Shown here one piece after another: positions 23,194 to 33,392 of a stretch of 64,000 bases of DNA (position 1 is its first letter; each line of letters opens with the position of its first letter). Both the position numbers and the translations under genes were made by a program. The DNA comes from Utricularia gibba (taxonomy: Eukaryota > Streptophyta > Magnoliopsida > Lamiales > Lentibulariaceae): contig NEEC01000002.1 in NCBI GenBank assembly GCA_002189035.1, forward strand, positions 5,665,001 to 5,729,000. The letters run 5' to 3'. The notes under the pieces were generated by a model. The model saw only the letters and a program-made list of their open reading frames with translations, was not told the origin of the DNA and ran no database searches.

Positions 23194-24608
23194 CTCCCCC
23201 CATCGATGATAGAGGTAACTCTCGATAAATCTGCTACCTTGCAAACTCCAATTTTTAGTCTGTTTTCTTCAAATTTTTGTCTCCTGAGAGGTTTAGTCAA
23301 TATTTCGTCCAATTGACTTTTTGTGGATAAATATTGAATAGTGATCTTCTTTTTCACATCATCTCGTATGGCATGGAATCTCATGGATATATGTTTTGCC
23401 TTGCTGAATTGAGAAGAATTTTTTGCTATTTGAATAGCATACTTGTTATCCACTCCTAATGGTATGAGTTCTTGTTTAAACCAAATTTCCTTGATTAGTT
23501 GTCTCAATCAGAGGCATTGATTTGAAGCAAGTGAGGCACATATGTACACAACCTCTGTTGTAGATTGTGCTACTATAGTTTGGCATTTGGTTGATCAAGA
23601 GAAAAGATTGTTGTTCAGGCACATGAGATATCCACTAGGTACTATTATTGTTTGCACTTCCCACATAGTCGCTGTCTGAGTATGCACTTCGAGTAGGGTA
23701 GCTTCCTTCTGAGTATGTGTGGAACAATCCATACGATAATGTTCATTTTACATAACTCAACACTCTTTTCACATGTTAGTAGTGACTCATTTTTGGACTT
23801 TTTATATATCTTGACAAAATGCTTATGTTGTAGTAGAGATCAGGCAGAGTGTGGCTAAGGTAGATTAAGCTTGCTACCAAGCTTTGAAAAAGATTTTGAT
23901 CACAGTCAGCATCATCCATTGAATTTTCCATTTTCTTTTCAGTGTCCATTGGAGAACGGCATCCATTTGTGTCTATGAGATTAAATCTTTAACAAACAGT
24001 GTTTGTTCTCCATGTTCTTTTGTGAATCCTTCTATCTCAAAGAAAACATTGATCCTTTCATTTCAAACTCTTGGTACTTGTTTTAGTCCATAAAATATCT
24101 TCTTAAGTTTTAATATTTTTCTTTCTTTTCCTTTTATTATAAATCCTTTTGGTTGCTCACAATAAATTTCTTTTGTAAGTATCTAATTCAAGAAGGCGAT
24201 TTTAACGTCCATATGATGGACTTTCCATCTTTGACGGGCTGATATGACAAATAGCAACTATATGGTGTCAAACCTTGCAATTGGGGCAAGGACATCACCA
24301 TAATTAAGTCCAACAATCTATGAGTACCCTTTGGCGACAAGTCTGACTTTATATTTATTGATGGTCTCATTAGCATTTACTTTGATTTTATAGATCCATT
24401 TTAGTCTGATCAGTTTAGTAATCAAATGTGCCTGAGTATCCACTAATTCCCATGTATTATTTGCTAGAATTGAATCAATTTCACTTTGTATTGCAACCTT
24501 CCATTTTTCATCTTTGCTTGCATCTAAATATTTTGTAGGATCTGATATTACATAGCAGGACATAACATCAACAAATAGAGCAACTGTGTCCTCATTTTTA
24601 TCTTCCAT
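23178..24608 (-). pseudogene. RT and RNase H remnants of copia C
   Basis: RT start at 24608-24318: SKDEKWKVAIQSEIDSILAN, LIRLKWIYKIKVNANE, KVRLVAKGYS. RNase H end at 23507-23178: PLGVDNKYAIQIAKNSSQFS, AKHISMRFHAIRDDV, TKSQLDEILTKPLRR. The central RT, including the catalytic box, is too degraded to read with confidence. Confidence 0.75.
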
Positions 24609-25058
24609 TGCGCTTGAGGTATATAGTGACTCATCTTGACATAGATTTGACAGTGTTCTTTGTCTTCTTACTTATGGTTCTTTATCCCAATCATCATCAT
24701 TTGTTTCATTTGATAACATTTCAGCATCTGTAGCATTTGTGAATGAATTTGTGAAATTTTCTTCCTCTAGAATAGCTTATGATATTATAGTATCCATTAT
24801 TTCTAGATTTCTATTTGAGTTTTTGCTTCAGGCATTTCATATCCATTTGTGTTGAGGTAGTTCCTTTCCGTTTCTCTATTTTCTTTTGCATTTTCTTCAC
24901 GAATATTCTATTCATGTTCAAGAATGTCATTGGATGAATTTCTAGCAAAAATATTAGGATGTTGATTTGATCGTGGTTCTTGAGACAGGTGTGACCTTTT
25001 CTCCAAATTGGTTACTATACACATAGAATTAGCATTATTCCACGTACAACAATTTTCT

Positions 25059-26723
25059 TCATAAAACATTACATCTATATTGATGATGTTTTGTTTCAGA
25101 AAAATAGAGTCTATATTCTTTGGTCACAAGACTATATCTGATGAAAATTCCTAACCTTGTTTGTTCATCAAATTTTGTTCGTTTTTCTTTTGGGATATGT
25201 GCGTAGCATATAGAGCTAAATATTTTTAAGTAACCAATAGACACCTTTCTTCCTAACCAAAGTTTCCATGTGGTTTTCACAGTCATAGCTCTTGAGGGAA
25301 GTAAGTTTAACAAATATACTGTTGTTGAGACTACTTCTACCTAGAAAACAATTGGCATATTTTTTTTTAAACAGCAAACGTCTTGTCCATATTTAATATT
25401 GTTTTGTTTTTCCTTTCACTAACTCCATTCTGTTTTGGTGTGTAGGGTGCTGTGAGTTTATGAATGATGCCTTCATTGTTGCAATATTGACTTAATAATT
25501 TTGGTAAAAACTCCCCTCTATTGTCAAATTTTAATTTCTTCGGTTTATGACCACTCTATTTTTCTAATATTGCCTAGAAATGAACCATATTTTTTGTAGT
25601 CATCAATAAATATAAAAAATATTTATTTCCACTTAAGGATGGCTCCTTGAATGGTCCATAGAGGTCTATATGCACTAATTCCAATTTTTCCTTGCTTTTG
25701 GTTGTACTCATATGGAAGGGATGTTTGGCTGATTTTTCTTTTTGGCATGTGCTGCAGCAAAAATCTGAAAATTTGATACCTGATAGTTCTTAAGTGATTC
25801 CATCTTTCTGCAAGAGTTTTAGATTATTCATGACATAATGACCAAATCTTTTGTGCTAGAGGTGTGATTTTTTATTTACTGAAAGTGCAACTTCTTTTAA
25901 TCTTTCCAACTGTATTTGATATAGGTTGTTTAATCTCATCGCTGATGTTGACTTGGAATTTTTTGAATTAGTAATTTTAACTCCTTTCTTTTTTTAGTTC
26001 CACCTTAAAGTCATGTTTTTGCAGTTGACCAAGGCTCAATAGATTTTACATGACTTGAGGAGCATAGGATACATTTTCAATTTTCAGAAATCTCCCTACC
26101 ATCGGTAAGTGAATGATACCTCTTTCCAATATTTTAGAGGCATGGTCAATGGAGCTCCATACTTTTCCTTTTGGTAGTCTTGATAATTTAATGAAAAATC
26201 TCAATTCTATACAAATGTGACTTATAGCACCACTATCAACATACCATTTTTTTTGTTTGATCTGATTCACATGTCATCAATGCAAACTCAGTATCACAAG
26301 CATCTAAAAATGATATTTCTGCATCATTTGTATATGATAGCATAGTTGTTTGTTTCCCATTCTTCAAATGCTCTAATTCTCCATTTTTATGTCTAGTCAG
26401 GCATACCTTTTCCACATGTCCCTTCTCTGACTTGTGAAAGGGTTTGAAGCTGCTCCAATAGTTCTTAGACGTGTGATTCATTTTGTTGCAATAAAGGCAC
26501 CCCTCTAACCTTGAATTTGAGATATTTGTGGAATTGTCCTTTGCCTTTCTTTTTTGGTCAATGGCTTCTTTTGAGTATAGAATAGATTCACTTTTGAGAG
26601 TTGTAGAATTGCACTACTCTCTGATTGGTATCCTTTTTTCTAATGATTGTAGCTCACTTATAGACTTTGAGAAGGTCATTTTTTCCTCATTGCCAAACAC
26701 CTTTCTCATTTTCTCTTCAAGAA
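25059..26723 (-). pseudogene. gag knuckle, protease and integrase remnants of copia C
   Basis: Gag end at 26723-26280: EEKMRKVFGNEEKMTFSKS, then a CCHC knuckle region (CLYCNKMNHTSKNYW). The protease piece at 26270-26046 has WYVDSGAISHIC, the copia D-S-G-A motif. The integrase C-terminal part at 25313-25059 has GYLKIFSSICYAHIPKEKR. Stops and frame changes separate the parts. Confidence 0.75.
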
Positions 26724-26912
26724 TGCAATAGGCGGCAAAAGCATTGTTTCTTATCTTACAACACAATAAGTCGGGCTTGAGTGTTCAAGCATATATGTGC
26801 ATGTGATAGAAAAAAGGGTTTTAATACAAAATGAAAATTTTCCCTGAACTTTCTTCAGCTCCCTTTGTCTTCAATTCACTAACGTCCCATACCTCATGAG
26901 CAACTATCAACA
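26724..26912 (-). repeat. 5' LTR of copia C
   Basis: Minus strand begins TGTTGATAGTTGCTCATGAGG. It resembles 23000-23193 with roughly 80% identity by eye. The inner boundary is uncertain because gag codons (EEKMRKVFGNEEK) follow directly with no primer binding site. Confidence 0.65.
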
Positions 26913-27498
26913 TTTAGTTCTCATTTCACTCAAGGGTGATTGACTGCTTATTCTCTTCATTCCCCAAGATCCAACAAGTAGCAAAAAGAGCAAAAGTTTG
27001 TACTGAGAAAAGAAATAGGTTTGAAAAGGAGCGCCAAAGTTGTAAGAAAAACAGATCAACTTACAGAAACACTACCCAAGAATGGGGTTCCTGGAAACAC
27101 ACGACTCATGTAGCAACAAATAAAAGTAAAAGCAAATATAGCGCTGTTCATAGTCAAGAGCAACTGCGAAGAAATGCAAAAATCAAAGCAAAATACGTGA
27201 GACATTTTTTAGTTCTTCCTAAATCAAATAATTGTTCTGAAAGGTGAGAAAGATGAGTGATTGTCTTCACTTTATAACTTAATTTGACGCAAAAACAATT
27301 GAAATTCTTCCCCAGCGTCTCGTTCCATCAAACATCGTCTGTTGGTAGGATAATGTTACATCCAATACAAAAGAAGTTCATATGGCTTTAGAACAAATGA
27401 GCTTACATTTGCTGATTAATTAGAACGAATCAAAGAATGTATGAGACAAAGGCTCTTCACTTGAGAGCTCAAAAAAGAAAAAAATGGATTTCAGTTCC
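26913..27498. other. Spacer between copia C and the GDSL gene
   Basis: No supported gene. The right part probably holds the 3' UTR of the GDSL gene, which ends at 27499 on the minus strand. Confidence 0.3.
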
Positions 27499-28801
27499 TC
27501 AAGAGAAGGCAGTTGGTAGGGCTGTGCAGTTGAGAGCCGCCAGCGTTGGTTGAATGAGGCTTTGTTCGATCCGGACCGCGATCTCCTGCGTAAAGTGTAT
27601 GCCGTCCCAAAACATATGATGCTCGGGATTCGAGCACGCGGGCACCCCCGCAGTCCCACAGAACCTGTTGCTGCTATAGTTGTATCTGCCTCCGATCCCG
27701 CAACAAGTTTGCAGGGCAGTGTCCGCATGGCCTTCTGCAATCAGTCGCAAGTGAATATGTTAATTCTTTCCAATAAGAATCTCTTTCTGTAATAGTTGTA
27801 ATAAGGGCTCATGGACTTGCCTTGATTCAGTCTGTCGAGAACTTGTATGAAGCCCTCGTCGAAGGCCCCGTAGATGAGGGTGACGTTGGGGAACTCCTGG
27901 CCCAACCTGTTGATGGCTTGGCGCAGATAGTTGTTTTTCAAAGTGATCAGCCTGTTCACGCTGCTGAGGCATCCCAAACGATCATACGCCGTGGGATCGT
28001 TGGAGGGCAGAGCGTTCAGGATGTACGGGAAGCATCCAAGGGGAGCGCTGCCCGGAATGACGATGAGCCTGGCACCCATTCTGATGAGCTCCTGCAAGTC
28101 AGGCGGTGGTGTTAGCATCAACAAATGCAACTTGCAGGCATGATTCGAGCAAAGAAAATGGCTTTATGTACCCTTGTGGTCTTGATTTGTTCCCTTGTGA
28201 TGGGGCCGATGAAAGACTGCGCTTCCTGAAGGGTCCTCCCTTCCATGAGGGCGTACCCGATGTCGTTCGCTTCGAGGTCTCCCAGCAGCACCAGCGAGTT
28301 GGCTAGTCGATCCGCGATGCACTCAGATGAAGATCCGCAGACAGATTGCAGATGGGTTCTGAACCATTCGAGTTGGGCGTCGAGGGAAACTGCGTAAGGT
28401 GGAATGGTGATGCCTCTCCGGGAGAAGAAGCCGGGATCCATCACCGGACTTCTGGCAACCGAAAAGATGACGCCGTTGCTGGAGTTGGACCTCTCCGATA
28501 GGTACGGTACGACTTCCGGGAATCCGAAGTCGAAGGCTGCGAAGTCGAAATCTACGAGACCATCGGACCACCGCCCGTTGGGGCTGCCTGGATATGTGCG
28601 GCCGTAGGGCGGACGTGTGGCCGGAAGCGATGGTCCCCAGGGTTGCACCAGGACGGAGTTTCCGACGTCAGTGGCGCCGTCGCCGAAATGGTAAAGATAG
28701 GGAAATGGGCACACGGGATTACGATTACTCTGTGAGGAGACAAGACCAGAAACCATAGCAATAACAGCACCCAGGAGCAAGAGCCGAGACATGGAACCCA
28801 T
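27499..28801 (-). CDS. GDSL esterase/lipase homologue lacking the nucleophile serine
   Basis: Three exons: 28801-28172, 28091-27821 and 27734-27499, about 378 residues, normal for plant SGNH/GDSL lipases. Residues 1-24 form a secretion signal (MGSMSRLLLLGAVIAMVSGL), so the protein is probably extracellular. I chose the ATG at 28801 because it starts the signal peptide; the in-frame upstream extension is low-complexity leader. Block I reads FGDGATDVGN with Gly42 where family members have the catalytic Ser. The block III-like GDLEANDIGY and block V WDGIHFTQ (Asp344, His347) remain. Intron 1 is GT-AG (GTACAT). Intron 2 appears to be GC-AG (AAG/GCAAGT, 86 bases), since that is what restores the family frame DRLNQ/EGHADTALQTCCG. 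With the serine lost, hydrolase activity is doubtful. Confidence 0.85.
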
Positions 28802-28804
28802 GTT

Positions 28805-28838
28805 TTGTTGTTGTTGTTCTTCTTCTTCTTCTTCTTCA
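28805..28838. repeat. TTG/TTC trinucleotide repeat in the GDSL leader
   Basis: Plus-strand (TTG)n then (TTC)n runs, read GAA/CAA on the gene strand, lie directly upstream of the GDSL start codon, in the predicted 5' UTR. Repeat length is likely to vary between individuals. Confidence 0.85.
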
Positions 28839-29554
28839 AGCTGAATGATCCACTGGCTGCCCGGCGTCTGTGAATTTATAGGAATCTTAGGAATCTGGGA
28901 ACGGAAAGCGTCCACTTCTTGACGTGTTGCTGAATTCAAAGTACGACATGTCCCTGGCCGCGTGTGGGTCTCTCCTCCAAGATGGAGAAATGCCTAATCT
29001 GAACAATTCAATGCCCAGATGACACTTTCTTTTCCTCATGCTCGAAATTGGCGTAACTAGGAATTGTTCTCTTTTCATAATTTACTAAATTGATTCTTTT
29101 TAATATTTAAAAATTTTAATTTGTAACCATTGTGTATTAAAATAATAAATTAAGATTCTGTTATTAAATTCAAAATTTATTAAATTGATTCAATAACTAT
29201 TTAATGATTAAATAAGAGATTAATTATAAATTAACAAGAAAAATTTTAAAAATGCGCTCATTCTTTTCGTTTTTGATGTCTGATTTTACAGAAGCTGACC
29301 TTGACAAATCATTTTGACACACAATTTGAAAAATCGCGTTCAGTAAGTGTGAACGCCCGAAATCCCTTCCTGGTATGCTCCAGTGATGGACTGGACTTTA
29401 TGCAATAAGGTGGGCCTGGAATGATGTGGCTCTTTTAAAATGGGCCTTGAAGGTACAGGCCCATAACTTGCTCTCGAATCGAATGTACACCACTTCGGGC
29501 CAGCAGTAATATCCTGCGGTATCTGGGATGTGACGGAGGGTTCGACCGATCTTG
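28839..29554. other. Shared upstream region of the divergent GDSL and small membrane protein genes
   Basis: About 700 bases between divergent genes, AT-rich from about 29080 to 29260. I see no further gene. Both promoters should lie here. Confidence 0.5.
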
Positions 29555-29932
29555 ATGAGCGACTCCCAGCGGAACTCCTCCTCTTCTGAGTCGGCCCAGA
29601 AAGCCTCTCCGCCGGACGTCTCGAGTGGCAGAGGGAGAGGAATTCCTCAGGGCCACCGTTATCCCAATCCGCCGGAAACGGTGAACCCTGACGCGGCGAC
29701 TCTGAGAGAGCAGTGGCGATTCGCTATCAGACAGTACAGTAAATGGTATTCTCACGCGTGGGGCACTGCTATTATCGCCGGTCTCTCGTTCTTCGCCCTC
29801 GGTTGGGTAATCAAGGGTTCAAATCCTCTCCCGTCCCACAAATCTGGTGATAGGGATGTGGGTGCCCCTTCTTCTTCCACCGGAGTTGGTGATGAACATG
29901 TGTCTCCAGACAAGGTCAATCCATCCCGCTGA
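29555..29932 (+). CDS. Small conserved-looking single-pass membrane protein, function unknown
   Basis: A 125-codon ORF starts ATG at 29555 (MSDSQRNSSSSES). It is polar and Pro/Ser-rich for the first half, then has the compact motif LREQWRFAIRQYSKWYSHAW followed by one hydrophobic segment GTAIIAGLSFFALGWVI (about residues 70-87). The tail is polar. It resembles small plant proteins with a Trp/Tyr-rich juxtamembrane segment, but I cannot assign a family. A single membrane span with the N-terminus exposed is an inference. It is divergent from the GDSL gene. The opposite strand also has open frames, but none with recognisable content. Confidence 0.65.
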   Translation: MSDSQRNSSSSESAQKASPPDVSSGRGRGIPQGHRYPNPPETVNPDAATLREQWRFAIRQYSKWYSHAWGTAIIAGLSFFALGWVIKGSNPLPSHKSGDRDVGAPSSSTGVGDEHVSPDKVNPSR

Positions 29933-30888
29933 TCTACGGGCTCTTCTTGAAATACCTTGGTAAACTGACCAAGCGATTTGCTTCGTACTTTTACTATACC
30001 CATGCTTCAGTTATGTGAGTGCTTCCGCTCTTCTTAGTGAGCGTTGGGATGCAATTGTACTCAACCCGGTTGGCACACCCCCAGCACTCCCAAAGTTGTG
30101 CTCCTTCCCCAGGCATATCAACACCAAGTCCAGCTCTCCACATTTGCCTGCTCCATCCCGTCTCCTATCAGCCCTGCCCTGCATTCAGAAGAGAATAAAG
30201 GATGCAGACTTCATGATCCACTCACAAAAAAAGTTTAGCATCTTGAGTAGCGTTTGGACTGATGATCCAGCATGGAGGTTCTTGAGTAGTGTTTGGAATG
30301 GTTGGTGTATAAGACTTTGTATAAAAAACTTGCAGAAAACGTACACGGCCTTGAATCTCAGACAACTTGTGCACACTTGTTTTTGCTAGTTTCATCAATG
30401 TAAGACAAGCTCCTCTCCAGCATCAATCTGCTTCGGAGTAACAGTAAAGTTACATCATTTTAAACAGCGATGGTGTTCTGGAGTCACCAGTGTGATCATG
30501 ACTCTAAGTTGGAAGAAGAGTAGCGAGAGAAGAGGGAGAAAACCATTCAGATGATATGCACAGCAGTGGCTGTTTGAGAATAGTTGGTCCCCTTACGAGA
30601 AGGGTCAAAATCTTGTAGGTTTTCGAACAGATGCGAATACAATTGACGTTCTGTAATAAGGTTACCACGTGTTCCGTGATTTGTTCGAAACTACCCGGCC
30701 CGACTTCCGATTTCGATTTCTCCTTCCTTGTCCCTCCACGGACAGTAGCAACGATCTTCGTTGTCGTCCGGATGATTGAGGCGATCACTTGGGCATCCAC
30801 CACCGTTAATTTCTCGCTATTTTTCTCGTCTTCTAACCCTCAGCGGTAGACCCTAAAAGCTGAATCCGGCGAGTTTCCATCGTTTCAG
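29933..30888. other. 3' region of the small membrane protein gene and leader exon of V-ATPase D
   Basis: No supported ORF. The last 200 bases are pyrimidine-rich on the plus strand (CTCCTTCCTTGTCCCTCC) and read into the GTTTCAG/GTAACT donor at 30889, as expected for a noncoding first exon of the V-ATPase D gene. Confidence 0.4.
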
Positions 30889-31610
30889 GTAACTCACTAT
30901 TTTGATTGTTGAGAGGAAACAGCCTTCGTCTTTGCGATTGTATTTTCTTCTCCGTTGGGTAGATTGACAACAAGGAAGAAAAAAAAAAACCCAGTGAAAC
31001 CCAAATTCGAGTTAAATCGAAATAGGAGGCAGCTGTGAATCTCAATATTTTTGACTAATAAAACCAAATCCAGCAACCTAGATCCAGAATTCATGGTCCT
31101 GTAATTCCGATCCTTATAAATCCGACCGAGAACCCTGTGGGGATGGGCTTTTGCGATTCTCAGTATCATTGGAATGCGCATTCTGGAGTGGTTGAAAACT
31201 TACGTGCATTGTGCTTTCGTTCAATTTATTTGAATGAATTGCGAACTGTCAGGGCTTTTTAGTACCCAAAATGGCTTCTTTGAATGAATTTTGTGTGAGT
31301 TTGAATCAGGAATGGCAAATACCTATTTTAAACATGGGAAGGTTTACGCTTTTGTAATATAAAAACCTGTTGCTTGTTATCCAAAAGCAAAACTGTTGTT
31401 GGAAGGTTTTCTTGTTGAGTGAAAAATGCGTTTTTTCGTCTGTTTTTTCCCCTGCTATCTCCATTCTCTCTACAAAAGAAGCTTTCTAAAGTCAGTTGGT
31501 AACACTAAAATCATGTTGTATCGATAAGCTTATCTAAGAAGCTGGCTATTGTTGTTCACTTGTTTTACTGTTCATGATTATCATCATCTGTTATCTTGTT
31601 GCCACCATAG
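30889..31610 (+). other. Candidate 5' UTR intron of the V-ATPase D gene
   Basis: The donor TTTCAG/GTAACT and acceptor CCACCATAG/TTTCTC lie 11 bases before the start codon. The span is 722 bases and T-rich. The pair fits a leader intron, but transcript evidence is needed. Confidence 0.5.
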
Positions 31611-31621
31611 TTTCTCGCAAG

Positions 31622-32407
31622 ATGTCTGGACAAAGCCAGCGTTTGAATGTTGTTCCTACTGTAACCATGCTTGGAGTTATGAAGGCTCGATTGGTTGGAG
31701 CAACAAGAGGGCATGCACTGCTCAAGAAAAAGAGTGATGCTTTAACAGTGCAATTTAGGACAATTCTCAAGAAAATTGTGTCTACAAAGGAATCAATGGG
31801 AGACATCATGAAATCATCATCCTTTGCCCTCGCTGAAGCCAAGTATGTTGCAGGAGAGAACATTAAGCACATTGTTCGTCAAAATGTGCAAAGTGCAACT
31901 CTGAAGGTTCGATCACATCAAGAAAATGTCGCAGGCGTGAAACTCCCCAAGTTTGAGTATTTTATTGATGGGGAAACCAAGAATGACTTGACTGGGTTGG
32001 CAAGAGGAGGACAGCAAGTGAAATCCTGTCGTGCAGCATATGTGAAGTCAATTGAACTACTTGTTGAGCTTGCCACTCTCCAAACGTCATTCCTGACTCT
32101 TGATGAGGCAATCAAGACCACAAATCGCAGGGTGAATGCCTTAGAAAACGTAGTGAAACCAAGGATAGAAAATACAATTAGTTACATCAAGGGAGAGCTG
32201 GATGAATTGGAGAGGGAGGACTTCTTCAGACTGAAAAAAATACAAGGTTATAAGAAGAGAGAGATTGAGAGGCAGCGTGAGGCTGCCAAGGCATACGCTG
32301 ATGAAAAATTCGCTGAGGAAATATCTTTGCAGAGGGGTGTTTCTCTTAGTTCAGCACATAACATGTTATCTCTTGCCGCGGAAAGGGATGAAGACATCAT
32401 CTTCTGA
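31622..32407 (+). CDS. VHA-D: V-type proton ATPase subunit D
   Basis: A single uninterrupted ORF of 261 codons, the usual length for plant V-ATPase D. It starts MSGQSQRLNVVPTVTMLGVM and contains the family signatures ARLVGATRGHALLKKKSDAL and KTTNRRVNALENVVKPRIEN. The predicted structure is two long antiparallel helices, forming the central rotor stalk that links the V1 catalytic head to the membrane ring and drives proton pumping at vacuole and endomembranes. The C-terminal REIERQREAAKAYADEKFAE is charged and helical. I start at 31622 because it gives the family N-terminus; an upstream in-frame ATG at 31574 precedes the likely leader-intron acceptor. The gene converges on ARA6, about 1 kb downstream. 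Confidence 0.97.
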   Translation: MSGQSQRLNVVPTVTMLGVMKARLVGATRGHALLKKKSDALTVQFRTILKKIVSTKESMGDIMKSSSFALAEAKYVAGENIKHIVRQNVQSATLKVRSHQENVAGVKLPKFEYFIDGETKNDLTGLARGGQQVKSCRAAYVKSIELLVELATLQTSFLTLDEAIKTTNRRVNALENVVKPRIENTISYIKGELDELEREDFFRLKKIQGYKKREIERQREAAKAYADEKFAEEISLQRGVSLSSAHNMLSLAAERDEDIIF

Positions 32408-33392
32408 TGTGAAAATCAGTTTGTTTTATTAAAATAATCCTGTTTTCTTGTCTGATGCTTAATTCTGCGTTCGATGTGAATGACACGATGTTTTGATTTG
32501 TGCTGGATATATTTTCTGGAATAAGAAACTTTGTATGTGAATCGTTTTCACTCTTTGTAACAGCATCTGCATGTGATGGTTTTTGAAAGATGGCATACTT
32601 CTTTCAGTTATGCAATATGAGTTGCCACCGGATATCCCTGGGCATTCTCATTTGGATGTATCTGGGAGAATTTACTACGCGATTTACTAATATTCAGGGG
32701 ATCAGCATCTGCTTGGTGCTGAGAATTTTTATTGTTGTGTATTCTGTGATCTGTTGGCCCTCTTTCTGGTTTCCTCACTTGAACCCGACATGGAATTTGT
32801 CCTCCCCCAGAGGATCCCTGTTTCTGGGGAAGAGGTGCTCTTGCCTATTAACGTTTACTTTTGAGAAGTTTTCCAGGGATTTATGTATATGACACCGACT
32901 GTTGTTTCTTTGTTGGAAACTTAAACTGGTGCTGCTCTTATTCGCTAGATGTCGATCCTCATGATAATCAATTTCAACACGCTTCTATGTTGCTACAACC
33001 ATGGAGGTTTGTTAAATAGGCAGTGCAAATGATCAGAGACACCTTTTGTATTCACAGCTATGAGAAACAATGCTCGGAAATCATGTTACTTGTGCATATT
33101 GTGTATCCTCTAGTGTTCAATATAGAATGCAGAAGAAACTACACTGATGCAAGAGAAAGCATGCTCGCTCGCTCATACACCCCAAATCCTAGAGCAACAT
33201 ACCGCCTTAGTTGGGGTTCATATGTAAAGTTTGCAGCAGCGAATGTGGACCAGATGGAGATTCATGAATAGATATATATCCAAAGAGACGAAGGGTAACA
33301 AACTTGCTCCCTCATCTCAATACAACTACGAGAACATACATACAGATGTAGGCCGATCGTGGGTAATGTAGCTCGGTCTAAGCTTCCATCGG
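32408..33392. other. Convergent intergenic region between V-ATPase D and ARA6
   Basis: Should hold the 3' UTRs of both genes. The short ORFs here (for example 32590-32892) have no start context or family similarity I recognise. Confidence 0.5.

Larger units (their letters stand above)
22992..26912 (-). mobile_element. Copia C: old, degraded Ty1/copia element
   Basis: LTR-like ends at about 22992-23193 and 26724-26912 share long blocks (ATAGGCGGCAAAA, GTTCAAGCA, GGGTTTTAATACAAA, CTTCAATTCACTA) but differ at many sites, so the copy is old. Between them, minus-strand fragments give gag knuckle, protease, integrase, RT and RNase H in copia order, all with stops. Sequence next to the 5' LTR lacks a primer site and is already gag. 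Confidence 0.8.

Noticed and set aside
26936-27247. 103-codon plus-strand ORF beside copia C
   Set aside because: Basic, low-information composition, no family match and no gene context.
29813-29826. GGTTCAAATCC, resembling a tRNA T-arm
   Set aside because: It lies inside a well-supported coding frame and no acceptor or anticodon arms fit around it.
30504-30803. Minus-strand ORF overlapping the V-ATPase D leader
   Set aside because: Antisense to the likely noncoding first exon; no domain.
32590-32892. 100-codon ORF after V-ATPase D
   Set aside because: Lies in the likely 3' region, with hydrophobic random-looking content and no homology I recognise.
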